NCBI RefSeq assembly: GCF_918797505.1
Contig: NC_092796.1
Coordinates: 28,778,098 to 28,842,097, forward strand
Reading direction: 5' to 3'
DNA: 64,000 bases
Source of the DNA: Bemisia tabaci
Taxonomy: Eukaryota > Arthropoda > Insecta > Hemiptera > Aleyrodidae
In this document: positions 32,173-43,652 of the stretch, piece by piece
How the letters are laid out: every line of letters starts with the position of its first letter
Numbering within the stretch: position 1 is the first letter of the stretch
Position numbers and translations under genes: made by a program
The notes under the pieces: generated by a model
Seen by the model: the letters and a program-made list of their open reading frames with translations, nothing else
The model's database searches: none
What the model was told of the DNA's origin: nothing

Positions 32173-32863
32173 CTGGCCGAAAAGGTTGCGTAAAAACATT
32201 GAGAAATGGATCGCTTTCAGCAGGTGCGATGAAATTTCTACGCTCCCACATTTCAGCTCACCTTCTGGCTGCGCTGCGGATGATCCTGCTCCGACAGGTT
32301 TTCTACCTTCTCTAAACAGAGCAATTAGCTCAAGAACACCCCCACCCCCTCCCACCCTGGGAACCTGTGGCTGCTGCGCAGTTGAGAAATTAGAGTGTTT
32401 GGAATGCAATTTTCGGGCCCGATCGCGATCGGGTTCCCGTTAGCCAGAAGGAAGCTCAGCTGCAATTATAATGCCCGCCAACTTGCTCGCTATCGGTTCT
32501 CTCTGTCCATCTCTCCTCCTGTTCCCTCGCATGATCTCTCTCGCTCCCTTTCGCCTCCTCTCGTATGCGGTCTCTTTTTGTTCTTCTCCTTCCACCTATT
32601 TGCAGGACCAAAACTGACCTCTTTGTTTCGTCCCGTGAACGAGGTCCGACGCAGTTCGAGGAGTCCTAACCTACATTGGTCCGGAGTCGGTGCTGGTGCC
32701 GGTGCGGTGGCCGGCGCACCTCATATGAGGTTAGTCCGGTAATTGAGCGTTTGGTATAAACAGTGTGAAGCGTATCGTAAATTGGTGTGCTGGCGCTGGG
32801 TGGACGTTGTTGCCAACTTCTCAGGGATTCGTACCATCAATCATTTACGTTCAAAACAACAAG
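32173..32863. other. Unassigned DNA
   Basis: Pyrimidine-rich stretch (32500-32600) and a GGTGC(T/C)GGTGC run near 32690. Overlapping frames on both strands lack family motifs. Confidence 0.35.
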
Positions 32864-33094
32864 CACTGGAAAAAAAAAAACGCATTGGATCTAGATTCCA
32901 GACTCTTAAAAACATCGACAAGAAAAAGTACTCTTGATTCAGTCAGAATCTAGCTTAAATCAAGAACCAAGCCTCTTAAATTGAGCGGATTTCGTTTTGA
33001 TTCAAGCAAAAATCCGATTGAATCAAGAGTATTTTTGCTTGTCAATGTTTTCAAGAGTCTGGACTCTAGATCCAATGTGTTTCCTTTTCCAGTG
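32864..33094. repeat. CACTGGAAAA-family MITE
   Basis: CACTGGAAAAAAAAAACGCA and TTTCCTTTTCCAGTG bound it, with the inner GACTCTTGATTC..GAATCAAGAGT inverted pairs. Confidence 0.8.
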
Positions 33095-33127
33095 AGCTTT
33101 TTTCTTGACTAAAGATACAATATATTT

Positions 33128-33378
33128 GGACCGCGTTTCGCACGAAGGAACCAAGGCACATCAGGTGTTGCCATTTAACTGGGCAATTTGACTTTTAACA
33201 AGAGAACGTTCGTGCGGATTTCTTTGAAAATTCAAGGAATTTGCTCGAAATATGCAAAAAAATGCACTGAAATTTGCACACAAATCCACACAACCGTTTT
33301 CATGTATAAAATCAAATTGCCCGATTAAGTTTGACAATAGAATGATGTGGCTTGGTTCCTTTCTGCTTAACGCGGTCC
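33128..33378. repeat. GGACCGCG-family MITE
   Basis: GGACCGCGTTTCGCACGAAG and TTCTGCTTAACGCGGTCC are its ends. The flanks ATTT and ATTA match at 3/4. Confidence 0.8.
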
Positions 33379-33619
33379 ATTATAGAGACCATGCACTGTC
33401 ATCTTACTTACATTGAAACGCCGTACTTGATACGCCGTTACATTGATACTTACGTATCGCCTGTTTCAGCCTTAGAGGCCGGAAGTTCCGGGTGTAGCAT
33501 CCGTTTGCTCCGGCCACCAAACTGGGCCGTCAGTCGACATTGTAGAAGTCCCCTCCAGAGGTCAAAACTCAGATTCGCCCATTGATGACCGCTGTCCAAA
33601 GATTTTAGAAAATGGATCT

Positions 33620-34045
33620 TTTGTATGGGTGAGGAATTTCCGATTCAAGTACTTGACCTTACGTAAAATTCTGCGCAATACACGGTTACGCTGGTTTTTT
33701 CTGAAATCAACTCCAAAGCTCAAAAAAAGCTCTTAAAGTTGAGACCATAATGGAGGGGATATTCTACGCTACCCGTAGAGCCCTCCTCTACATAAAGTCA
33801 AACTCTACATGCAAATTATACAAAGCAACCCTATCAATGAATTTGCTCCCTATCTTTGCATGGAGAATTCGAGCTGGACCCTCAGGGTAGCGTGGGATAC
33901 CCCCTCCATCACGATCTTAACTTTGAGAGCTTTTTTTGGGCTTGGAAGTTGATTTCAGAGAAAACCAGCGGCATCATCATGTTTCTGGCAAAATTTTACT
34001 TTGAAATCAGCACTAAAATCATAAAATTCCTGTCACATGCAATTA
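33620..34045. repeat. ~507-bp palindromic element, copy 3 (diverged)
   Basis: GTGAGGAATTTCCGATT, GGAGGGGATATTC, TTTGCTCCCTATCTTTGCAT and GTTTCTGGCAAAATTTTAC follow the family order. Many substitutions and a shortened centre mark an older copy. Confidence 0.75.
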
Positions 34046-34089
34046 AGACCTCGAATATGTAAGGATTGCTAGGATGGGGTCTTTGAAGT

Positions 34090-34402
34090 ATATACGGACA
34101 AAAAAAATTGTGCAGGGGACTTGAAGTTGAGGTCATATGGATCTCTGAAGTTTTCGGATCACGTATCTAAAAACTTGAGGTCCCGCTGCCGAAGTGCAGG
34201 TCAGACATCAGAAGTACTTTGATATATATCGAAGGGTTCGGGTCACACATCTGAAGTACTCCGGTACATACCGAAGTGCCTCGATGTATGACCCGAACTT
34301 CGGCAGCTCGACCTCAAGTTTTCGGATGCGTGATCAGAAAACTTCAGAGATCCGTATGACCTCAACTTCGGGTCCCATGCGCGAAGTTTTTCTCTCCGTG
34401 TA
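34090..34402. repeat. ~313-bp palindromic MITE
   Basis: ACTTGAAGTTGAGGTCATA..ATCTCTGAAGTTTTC pairs with GAAAACTTCAGAGATCCGTA..GACCTCAACTTC. An inner pair carries CGAAG(G/T)TTCGGGTCA. The outer ends (TACGGACAAAA..TCTCTCCGTGTA) resemble the 5291-5743 ends. Confidence 0.75.
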
Positions 34403-35183
34403 TCATCTCCGGTTACATGTGGGTTTCAATTCAGTCGGCAACAAGGGCGATTAATTTTTCCTGGATTATCGTCCATAGATAATAGGCCTGGATAAGCGGG
34501 GCGAAATTAATAATGGCGGGCCGAAAGGTGCAGACGGGTCGCGCCGAGAGAGGAAGGGAACCCAAACAGAGCAGGTTGTATCCACGTGCCGTGGCCTCGG
34601 CGCGGACCCGGGGACCCGGACGTTTTGTTTCTCGAGACGAAGAAAAGGAGGTGGCCGAAAACAAAGAGCGGGAGAGGGAAGCGTTTATGAGCGGCTCGGA
34701 GATGTGCCCCCGATTAAGGCGGAGGAGGATGAGGAACTAGGTGCCGCAGCCGCATGCTACAGATACGTCAAGGATGAGCGGGTGATCCCTGATCTGCGGC
34801 ACCGTAAGCACCGTCCGGTCCGCAAGCCGCGGTCGGCGCAGGCGCCAGGTGCATCCAGAGCCAGCATCTGCGCTTTTCGGCGGCCGGGGCTTCGCACGCG
34901 CCGCGCGCCGCACCGCTGCCGTTCGGGATGCGCCTCGAATTTGTGACGTCACTAAATCCTCTTTCTCAGCAACCTTTCAATAACTCAAACATGGTATGCT
35001 AAAAGGAACTTTGTGGAAGTGGGAAGATGGGGTGTGCTCGTGCGAGCTGCTTAAGAAACAATGTCAAAGTGGATATAGTTCCTTTTGAGCAAATGGAAAA
35101 GCGGGATTTTACATGAAATCAAAGGAAGCTGAGCGCTAGCTCGTGAGCCGTGAGCATGTGACAAGAGCGTTGTGGACAGGGCT
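34403..35183. other. Unassigned GC-rich DNA
   Basis: Arginine-rich frames on both strands at 34430-34950 follow from GC composition. No gene is supported. Confidence 0.35.
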
Positions 35184-36013
35184 CAGGGCCGGATTAAGGG
35201 GATGGCCGTATGGGCCGCGGCCCCCATGGCGGCAAATTTAGGGGGCGGCAAATTTTTCAATTGTTTTAAATGTAGGTATAAAAAAAAATGGGATTCAGAA
35301 AAAAAATCATTAATGAGAAAAGGGGACAAACTATCTCTTTCCTGAGAGTACAGTAATTTCTAATTTTGTTGTTTTTCGGTGATACAAGAGACAGCATCTT
35401 TAATTAGTCGAGTTAAGAGAGGGACTAAACACGCAATTTGGCATGGAGCTTAGCGCAGAGAGGAATGATGACGAGGACTTGAGATGAAAAGGAGAAGCCT
35501 TCGGCGCGGCGGTCGGCATATAACACATATTAGCGCCTGCAAGACTGCATGAATACTTCATGCATTGCGTCAGACACAGTGCGGCGGGTGCGGTCAGCAG
35601 CGGTCGGCGTGAAACGCATAGCGCCTACAAGACTGTAGGAATACTTCTCACGTTGCGCCAAATACAGTTCGGTCAGCGCGGAGCGGCGCGGCGGCGGAAG
35701 TTAAAATTATTAAACCACCATTTATGTTTGTTCTTTCTTAATTTTTTCGTTCAATGCTTATAAATGGAAGGCCTCGCCACAAAGAGATAGGTTTACGGGA
35801 CTTAACTTCTGCGCAAAGTTCCGTGAACTTTTGCTAGTATAGTGTTGACAGGGCTCCCGCAAAAAATGTGTCTAACACGAGTAAACGCGTTTTATGCACT
35901 CCTCTCCCTCCGGCACGTTCACTTGATGGTTTTATTGATGTTTCAAAACGAATGAGAAGGGGGCGGCAAAATATAGGCGGCCCATGGGCGGCAAGTAGGT
36001 AAATCCTGCCCTG
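35184..36013 (+). mobile_element. Non-autonomous hAT-type element, copy 3
   Basis: This 830-bp element has ends CAGGGCCGGATTAAGGGG and GTAGGTAAATCCTGCCCTG. Perfect 8-bp TSDs ACAGGGCT lie at 35176-35183 and 36014-36021. Internal GCGCCT(G/A)CAAGACTG units are at about 35535 and 35621. Confidence 0.93.
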
Positions 36014-36304
36014 ACAGGGCTCATTAGTTAGTGTTACAGTTTTACTACTTATAGTTTTCTTCGTCCGATTCAAAACTAGAGCAACAAGTGCCACCGCTTG
36101 AGGTTGAATGACAACTGTCAGATACGAATGGTGATATGTATTTAGTGCACAAATCTGACGTGTTTGCCAGAGGATACCTCAAATTCTAGGCACAAAATCG
36201 GAGCTCCAAACTGTCATTCTAAAAATTCATAGGTCGGATACCTCTTTATCAATATGTATGTTATTATAAAGATATGTAACTATTTTTTTGGAACCAAACT
36301 TGGC

Positions 36305-37060
36305 AAATGAGAGACTGGCGCACGGGTCGAATGAATCGACTCCTCACCACCTGCCAGTGAAACCTGCTCCTTCTTTGGGTTGGATATGAGACCCAAAAAC
36401 TTTTTCTCTCTCATTTACTGACTTATAATTTGAATATGTTTAATTTTTCTTTCACTTATTTGTTCTGATTGCCTTGAGTTGTTGATGTGTGGCCTGCATC
36501 TGACTCTGAGGAAATCCTTTGTTTGAAAGACCAGGTGTAAAATAGGCTTTGTTTGGTCTCATCAAGTTCCGCAAGATATAATATACATGTTACACATCAG
36601 ATTTTTACTCCATTTTTCAATTTGTCTCAAAAATGTTGAGCTCATGATGGAAGGATTAAAATTGGAAAAAAAGAAAGGAATTTCGATGCAGTTCTAGACG
36701 TGACGAATATTTTCCAATTTCAGTATACTTGAAATAAGTTCTAAGAAAACTGATGGGTATTTGTGTCGAAAAGCAATGCATTACCTTTTGGAGAGAAAAA
36801 AACTCCCTCAGGATATTGATTTCTTCATGATTTGGTACCTATGTTCACATCATGATTTGGCATTATTTTAAGAAAGACCGTTATCTCAACTTTTTTAGTA
36901 AGGATTGTTTGTGATTTGCAGATGGCAGCAACCAGAGAAAGGCTCGATACTCAAGACGGCTATCCTAGAGGATCTGTATGGAGATATTGTCGCCATTTCA
37001 ATTCATTGAATACAGAGAGATTGCACAACTTTCCGAAGAATATGCGAACTTTTGGCTATT
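36305..37060 (+). CDS. Region with possible short exons
   Basis: Three open stretches have splice-like borders. At about 36250-36385 a ~40-codon frame includes NERLAHGSNESTPHHLPVK. At about 36478-36535, after a pyrimidine tract ending TTGAG, codons read VDVWPASDSEEILCLKDQ before a CAGGTGTAA donor-like site. At 36922, after TTTGTGATTTGCAG, one frame reads MAATRERLDTQDGYPRG and another WQQPEKGSILKTAILEDLYG. I recognise none of these, donors are weak, and lengths are within chance expectation. Confidence 0.15.
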
Positions 37061-37698
37061 GAGAAGCCCTGTGGGCCTGGTGTAAATGAGAACTTGGTGA
37101 TCGAGTGCTAGAGGTGACGATAAATTAGTAAGGACATCATGATGACATAAAAACAGTGGACTAATCAAAAAGCGGCACTATTTTCCTGAGCTAAAAATAT
37201 TGGAATGACCATACCGTGGGACTGTGGCAGCGTGGCTGTACAGGTACTTTCAGTAAAAATTACCCTATTGATGGGCCCTGAAAGCCCAATGAATGACTTT
37301 AATATTATGAGCCAATCAGGCAGCGGCACAGACATACGGATATACACTCTCCAGCGCAGGTACTTGAGACGGCGAAAGGAAAGCTGCGAAAGAAGTGGTC
37401 GCGTTGTGATTTGGGCCCCGCGAGACGCGTCGGGCGTCGGGCGTCGGGACGCTGGACTCGGTCATCTGCGGACTGCAAAGTCGCGTCGCCGTCACAGCCG
37501 CCACGCGCCGTCCGACGTCCGAGGAGCAGCGCGCAGCGTGAAAAACGCGAGACGCCTTATTGCATTGTTAAAAGCACCAACTCCGGACAGCGCTGCCGAA
37601 TTCACGGAATCTGGACTCACCGTCCTCTCTTTGCCGGAAAGGTGTACCTCAATGTCCACGTAAGCCCAGTTTTACATTTAAATCCATGCATCCTGTAG

Positions 37699-38032
37699 GC
37701 CGATTATTGAAATTGATAGACGAAGCTATTGACCAGTGGCGTGGCGTGAATAATCGATCATCGATATCTCGCCATTTGAAGCTATGGTAAAGAATCGATT
37801 ACTGAGGTGTTCGCTGCGAACACCCTGATAATCGATCTTTTTTCATAGGTTTAAATGGCATAACGATCGATATATCGCAATTCACGCTACGCCACTGCTA
37901 TTGACATAGAAGACAAGAGGGGAACGGAGAGAAATTATAGTCTGTAGAAACCATGCATTTCAACTCATAGGAATACTCCATACCCCCTATATATCATCTT
38001 TGTCTATAGCTCTGTCTATCAATTTCAATACT
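37699..38032. repeat. GATTATTGAAATTGATAGA element, interrupted copy
   Basis: GCCGATTATTGAAATTGATA opens and CTATCAATTTCAATACTCGG closes it. It is split after CTATTGAC by a hAT-type MITE at 37734-37897. An uninterrupted neighbour follows directly. Confidence 0.75.
37734..37897. repeat. 164-bp CAGTGGCG-family MITE with 8-bp TSD
   Basis: CAGTGGCGTGGCGTGAATAA and TTCACGCTACGCCACTG bound the element. Perfect TSDs CTATTGAC lie at 37726-37733 and 37898-37905. Confidence 0.92.
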
Positions 38033-38199
38033 CGGCCGATTATTGAAATTGATATACAAAGCGATAGACATAGAAGACAAGCGGGGAACGGAGAGAAATC
38101 ATAATCTATAGAAACCATGCATTGCAACTAATAAGAATACTCGATACTTTCTATATAGCTTCTTTGTCTATAGCTTTGTCTATCAATTTCAATAATCAA
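38033..38199. repeat. GATTATTGAAATTGATAGA element, adjacent copy
   Basis: This 167-bp copy lies in direct tandem with the preceding one, sharing ACATAGAAGACAAG, GGGGAACGGAGAGAAAT and ACCATGCATT. Confidence 0.75.
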
Positions 38200-38419
38200 C
38201 CCGCTGGGGCTCATACGGAAATCGAAAAACTCCCTTACACCAAGGAGAGGAGCGACAGTATCTCGAGGAGTTCATCCCACGCTTCGCTGCAATTGAAGTA
38301 CCTATCGATTAAAGTGCAAAACCGCGTAACGCCGTTTGCGACGTTGCAGACTTCTTGTCATACCTCATGCTTGCCTTCAAAAACTAGCCCAAGTAATTAT
38401 TTATTATCGTAAATCCTAA

Positions 38420-38489
38420 GTACCTATTTTATCGAAGGAAATTTTGGCAATGTCCGAGGACTCAAACTGCGTTCTTCCTCGGTACGGCA
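38420..38489. repeat. Right-end fragment of a CTGCCGTGC MITE
   Basis: TTTATCGAAGGAAATTTTGG..CTGCGTTCTTCCTCGGTACG matches family right ends. Confidence 0.5.
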
Positions 38490-38722
38490 CACAGTGAGTC
38501 GAGTCGATTGAAGAGGTCGGACATGAAATTTTTGACTAGAACTGCAAATTTTGATGCTTATTTCGTCACATTTTAAATTTTAAGGGGTGCTTAAGAAGGC
38601 CAATTTCACGAGGAAACCGATGGATCCACTTTCAGAACCTTAAAGTTTTGTGTAAACGTAGTAATACGCGTTTAAAGTTTCCAAATTTTGTCCGACCTCT
38701 CCTATTGACTCTATCCACTGTG
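38490..38722. repeat. CACAGTG..GAGGTCGGACATG inverted-repeat element
   Basis: CACAGTGAGTCGAGTCGATT..GAGGTCGGACATGAAATTTT pairs with TTTTGTCCGACCTC..CCACTGTG. Other copies are at 10695-10914 and 39630-39732 (partial). Confidence 0.7.
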
Positions 38723-38725
38723 TGT

Positions 38726-38888
38726 GTTTCCTCCAGTTTTTCTGATAATGCTGTTCGCAATTTCACCTAAATTTCCTGAAAATTCCAAGGAAGCATATCC
38801 ATAGCTTTCTTCGAAAATAAACATTTTTTCGAAGGAAATTTGGCAACTCTTGAATGTTCATACGGCGTTTTCACCTTAGCACGGCAGT
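38726..38888. repeat. CTGCCGTGC MITE lacking its left end
   Basis: The interior (CTGATAATGCTGTTCGCAAT) and right end (CATACGGCGTTTTCACC..TTAGCACGGCAG) are present. Confidence 0.6.
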
Positions 38889-39629
38889 GTAACGCCGCGT
38901 AACGCTGGCAAGGATCCCCCACCCTTTAGAGCGTCACGTAATTCAGGAACGGCCCCTAAGTTGGAGAGTAGATTTTTCATAGCTTCTCTCAGCTTATAAG
39001 CTAGAGCTATGATTTAAAAATCCATATTTTCCTTGATGAGTTGGGCAACACCGGGAGACGGGAGGCTAGTGATGATACCGTAGTGCACTGGGAAGAGATT
39101 ACGGGACTCGCCCCCACCGTTATTCCCCAAGCGGCGGCTTCGACGGCCGCGGCGGGGACGTCCCACCCCGCGGGATCGCGTCTTCGCTCCGCTTCGCCCG
39201 CGCCACTATTTTTCCGTCAAACTTGCCGAGCTCCATCGACCGAAGTCAACAAATTATCGGCCCTCATTCCGTCCGGTGCTGCCATCTTATTTCATCAAAA
39301 GATTCCGAAATAATTTCCATTTCCGGAAACATATTCCGATTCGCCAAAGATCCCAGAAAAATTCCGATTTTGTCAAAAACGCCGGGGGAGAATTCTGAAA
39401 TACGACCGGATTTAGTTCCAAAGATCGTCAAATTTCGTCATCAAGCCCCCAAATTTGATCAATTAATTGGTCAAACTGGCGAAACACCGCAAATTTCGAG
39501 GAAATTCCGAAAATAGCTGAAAATTCTGGGGATTCTGAAGATTCCGGGAAGAGTTCTGATTATTAGGAAAGTTTCGAATTTCGGAATTAATTCCGGGAAA
39601 TGGCAGCACTGACTCCGTCACCGGACGGT
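38889..39629. other. Unassigned DNA with ATTCCG-rich tract
   Basis: Between 39290 and 39605 the sequence iterates variants of ATTCCGA/TTTCGG and AAATTTC in both orientations. It is a degenerate simple tract. No gene is supported. Confidence 0.4.
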
Positions 39630-39732
39630 GCACAGTGGAGAGGTCGGGCATGAAATTTTTGAGTAAAACTGCACGTTTTGATGTTTATTGCGTCACAATT
39701 TAAATTTTAAGGGGTGCTTCTAGAAGGAACTT
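39630..39732 (+). repeat. Left part of a CACAGTG-ended element
   Basis: CACAGTGGAGAGGTCGGGCA through AAGGGGTGCTTC matches the left half of 38490-38722. Confidence 0.6.
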
Positions 39733-40895
39733 TTTTCGTCGAAATAGCCATTAAAGTGTCATTCTAACAACGATCATGAAATTAGCATGCAGCTTCCTTT
39801 AGCTATTGCCGAATAGATTAGAGATGTTAAAATTCAGCTAGTAACTTCTTCCCTTATACGAATTGGAAGTGAGGTTTTTCCCACGCAATGCACCAATTCA
39901 CTTGTCTGAGTGCAACAATCGCGATGAATTTATTAAAATATGCTTAACAAAAATGAGTGGAACGGGAGTAAAATTATCGTCGCATTCTGTCTCATGGTTA
40001 ATTTATGCTCCATACTTGGACAGACTGAGCTAAATCTTCTACAGATAATTCTTATTCTATGAGCGCCAATGGCAACACGGTCACTGTTATCGCAAGAAAA
40101 CTCATTTGGCTGACCGCTGGAGACGGTGGCTAATAAAATAGGATTCAACAGGGTGTTCGGAAATGGAGAAAAACCGGGTCGAAGTTAACTTGAAAATGGA
40201 AATAAAGGGAATCTCATGCAAACTGGTCATTAATGCTTTGATTTTAAGTGAGTGTTTCTATGATAAGGAGCTTGAACATTGAATTTAATTAGCTATAGGG
40301 ACTGTTAGGTATCGAAGTGTTACACGCGGCAACTCGAGAAAAAATTGGACTTGTGGCTAAGCGATCAGAAGATAGCGCGCCACTGACCTCTCTTAATTTA
40401 CCGTCTAGTTGGTAGCTATCTTGCAGGCATGGTTGCTTAGGATCATACTCAAAATTCCAGATATTAAGTTACTCGGTGTTCTGTATGAGATTAATAATTG
40501 AAGGTAGAAACAATTTTCTGGCGCAAAATGAAAATTGAAAAAAGAAACCTTTTTTCACTACATTACACTATAAATATCGTAACAGATCTGTAATACTGCC
40601 TTACTTCTACAAAAGAGAGTGCCTCACAACTTACCCGAGGGGGCACCTCGTATATCAACATTATTGTAACCGAGGAATGCACATTGCATACTCACCCAAG
40701 TGAAGGCAAACTTCACGACTCTTGACGCAGTTAAAAAGTCGGATACCTAAAATACAGTCGCAGAGTACAATTTTCAAGAGTATTTGCAAAATTTTAAAAT
40801 CTACTTATTTTTTAACAACCCATTACAATCTCTCATAATGATCAGTGTCTTCCATTCGTGCGAGAAGGTAATGTGTGTAACAGAGCAGTGTATCA

Positions 40896-40935
<40 letters not shown>

Positions 40936-41116
40936 AATGGTTTTTACAACTCAATATCAATCAATGATGGAATGGATAATGTAAATATCCAAGTGATCAA
41001 CCATTTGGACTAAAAAAACGAGCATGCAAAGATAGACTTGCCAGAATTAGTTTGAGTCTTTCGGACATACCATGCGTTAAAGTCTCTGGAAATGCGGATT
41101 GGATATTGAACCCGTA
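39733..41116. other. Unassigned AT-rich DNA
   Basis: There is a 33-A run at 40899-40931. A minus-strand ~47-codon frame at about 40660-40800 ends near donor-like CACTTGGGTGAGTATG, which is insufficient to call an exon. Confidence 0.3.
40899..40931 (+). repeat. 33-A homopolymer
   Basis: An uninterrupted A run. It could be a retrotransposed tail or microsatellite. Confidence 0.8.
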
Positions 41117-41487
41117 CTGCCGTACTAAGGAAGAACGCCGTATGAACTCTCAGGCGTTGCCAAATTTCCTTTGATATAACGCGAATTTTCTGGTAAACTC
41201 ATGAATATTGTCCTTCCAAATTCTCAGATAATTTTGTTCGCAATTTCACCAGAAGCTCCCCAAAATGTCAAGGAAAAATATCCATAACCTTCCGCAAAAA
41301 TAAACATTTTATTGAAAGGAGTTTGGCAAATCTCCAATGTTTGAGTGTTTTACTTGATAGCCTCTCTGGGGCATATAACATTTTCAAGTAAAAATATGCA
41401 TATCTTTTTTCAAAATTAAAACTGCAGTCAGAGATTATTTAGCAACGTCATGAACGTTCAAGCAGTGTGCTTTCTTAGGACGGTAGT
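41117..41487. repeat. CTGCCGTGC MITE with enlarged right half
   Basis: CTGCCGTACTAAGGAAGAAC and TTTCTTAGGACGGTAG are its ends. About 115 bp longer than standard, with an extra segment at about 41340-41440. Confidence 0.65.
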
Positions 41488-42682
41488 ATGAATGAACGGT
41501 AGCAGCTGGTGCTTTTGGCCAGAGGTGACAACTGAAACTGGATTCAATCATCGCCAAATTGTCAGGTGTGTTGAATACTTTGCAATTAAGTGGAAGCCGC
41601 ATGTCATGCATGTCCACGAGTGACACACCTACCCCAACAAACTGATGTCACGTCGCTTGCGGCTCCGGCCTATAAAAAACCGAGGTGAGCAAGTTTAGCG
41701 GTTGCACGAGAGTGCCTCGCTCAATGCATCTCTTACTAACTGATTGCATGAGTCTCATGTTGTGTGTCTCGTGTGTATATGATAGGTACGGTTCAAACAT
41801 TACACTCAACAAGCATTAAATATTTTTTTGTTTACAATTTAAGCACGAAGTACAGTGTGTTACCGTGCCGGGATATTTTTCTTCTCTGGTTTTTTCTCGA
41901 TTTTGCAATCGGAGACGAGAATCAGATGAGGAATTAACCCGGTATGATCTAAATGTAAGGGTTTCAGAGCCTTCCAAGTTCCGCCCATATACGTCCAAGA
42001 TTCATGAATTACGTCACGTACCAGAAGATAAAAGAGCCTGGTTCAAAATGAGCGGAAAGAAAACCCGGTGTAAATTTACGTGATATCATGCAGAAAGCTG
42101 CATTTTTCCACCGATTTTTTCAAAATTTTCGTCGAAAACCTGGAGGAAAACAGGAACATTGAATTTTTAAAATGAAGGAGGGATCTGTTTGCAGACCAGA
42201 CAGAGGGCTCGTGATGCTTGACGGGAGGGAGGGGGGGGGGGGGTTTAAGATTCCGAATCCCAGCAGCATGACACATGATTAGTGATTTCATTACAAACGT
42301 CAGCCACTTGAGCGGCACCCATATCATATCCTCGAGGTTAAATTGTTTTTTATTTGCACAATAACTACGAGAATTTCTCCGCAAAAATCGGCCGCGTGGC
42401 GAGAGAATCGTGCTTCTGTCCGGCTCCGTTACTCTAATGAGTAGGGACCATGTCCAAGGGAAACGACCGGGGGGGGGGGGGGGGGGGGCGCGTCGCGTCT
42501 GAGGTGCTCCTGTGCAGGACGATAACGGCAGTTGACAGCGACGGTCCCGCTTCGGTCCTTCGCCAAAGGCCCCCCAGTCCCCCACCAACCCCCCTCCCCA
42601 AGTCCCCCTATGTCGTCGGTTCCCGGACCCCTGAACCCCTCGCACGGGCCATCGAGAAATGCAGAGCAATGATAGCACCCTA
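41488..42682. other. Unassigned DNA with promoter-like patch and G-runs
   Basis: CCTATAAAAAAC at 41669-41680 looks like a TATA box. A 72-codon plus-strand frame at 41865-42083 follows, with a charged C-terminal half (residues 37-60 include SEPSKFRPYTSKIHELRHV). I recognise no family. An LTR remnant or small first exon are both possible. G-runs at 42231-42243 and 42469-42488 create proline/glycine-rich frames that I discount. Confidence 0.3.
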
Positions 42683-42935
42683 CTGCCGTGCTAAGGAAGA
42701 ACACTGTATGAACATTCGAGAGTTGCCAAATTTCCTTTGATAAAATGTTTATTCATGAGGAAAATTATGAATATTTTTCCTTGAAATTTTCAGGAACTTT
42801 GGATCAAAATACAAAGAATATTCCCTGAAAAATTGGAAGAAAAATATTCATAAGTTTACCATGGAATTCGTGTTTTATCGAAGAAAATTTGGCAACGCCT
42901 GAAGGTTCATACGGTGTTCTTCCTTAGCACGGCAG
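42683..42935. repeat. CTGCCGTGC MITE, 253 bp, 4-bp TSD
   Basis: CTGCCGTGCTAAGGAAGAAC and TTCCTTAGCACGGCAG are near-consensus ends. The flanks are CCTA at 42679-42682 and 42936-42939. A good reference copy for the family. Confidence 0.92.
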
Positions 42936-42974
42936 CCTAGTCGCAGAAACTCACTTCAGCGGAGGGAGAGTATC

Positions 42975-43132
42975 AATGGTGTGCTTTGCGATTTATCGGT
43001 TGATCTTCCATTTAAATCCATGGAAAAGAATCGATAAACGGGGAGTCCACATCTGACACCTTAATAATCGATTCTGTACCATGGCTTTAAATGGGGAAAT
43101 ATCGATGGTCGATCATTCATGCCTCGCCACGG
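42975..43132. repeat. 164-bp CAGTGGCG-family MITE (inverted)
   Basis: GTGCTTTGCGATTTATCGG, CCATTTAAATCCATGG and ATCATTCATGCCTCGCCAC are the family blocks in reverse order. Confidence 0.65.
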
Positions 43133-43173
43133 GAGAGTATTATTCGAGAGGAATGAAAAATACTAGAGGCTAA

Positions 43174-43242
43174 CCAGTGGCAAAGCGTGAATGATCGATT
43201 ATCGATATTTCCCCATTTGAAGCTACGGTGAAGATTCGATCA
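43174..43242. repeat. Left half of a CAGTGGCG-family MITE
   Basis: CAGTGGCAAAGCGTGAATGA through TTATCGATATTTCCCC matches the family left half. The rest is absent. Confidence 0.65.
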
Positions 43243-43381
43243 TTTCAGAATTCTTTTTCCGTGGGCATCCACATATTACTGAACTGAATTTTTTGTAATA
43301 TTTTCATTTATTTTTAATTTCATGTTCTCGCACAAGGATTATAAACTTTGTTGGTAATATTTAATGTATAAATCGTGTATT

Positions 43382-43606
43382 CTGTCGTGCTAAGGAAGAA
43401 TGCCGCATGAGCCATCAGGCGTTGCTATATTTCCTTCATCAAAAGAGAATTCACAAGGAAAATTGTGAATATTTTCCCTCATTTTTCAGAAAATTTTGTA
43501 AAATTTCAAGAAAAACATGCATAACTTTCTTCAAAAATACATTATTTATACGGGGAAATTTCGCAAGTCTAGAACGCTCATATGGCATTCTTTCTTATCA
43601 AGACAG
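43382..43606. repeat. CTGCCGTGC MITE with 4-bp TSD
   Basis: CTGTCGTGCTAAGGAAGAAT and TTTCTTATCAAGACAG are its ends. TATT occurs at 43378-43381 and 43607-43610. Confidence 0.85.
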
Positions 43607-43652
43607 TATTTTCCTCGTAAGAAGACACGTGCAAAAATATGGAAGGGTCGCC

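Noticed and set aside
41669..42083. TATA-like CCTATAAAAAAC followed by a 72-codon frame, considered as an LTR or small gene
   Set aside because: No LTR partner, primer-binding site or family motif is visible. Mentioned only in the stretch description.
42076..42678. Longest open frame in the window (200 codons, minus strand)
   Set aside because: It crosses two G-runs that give poly-proline or glycine, overlaps frames on the opposite strand, has no recognisable domain and no splice or start context.
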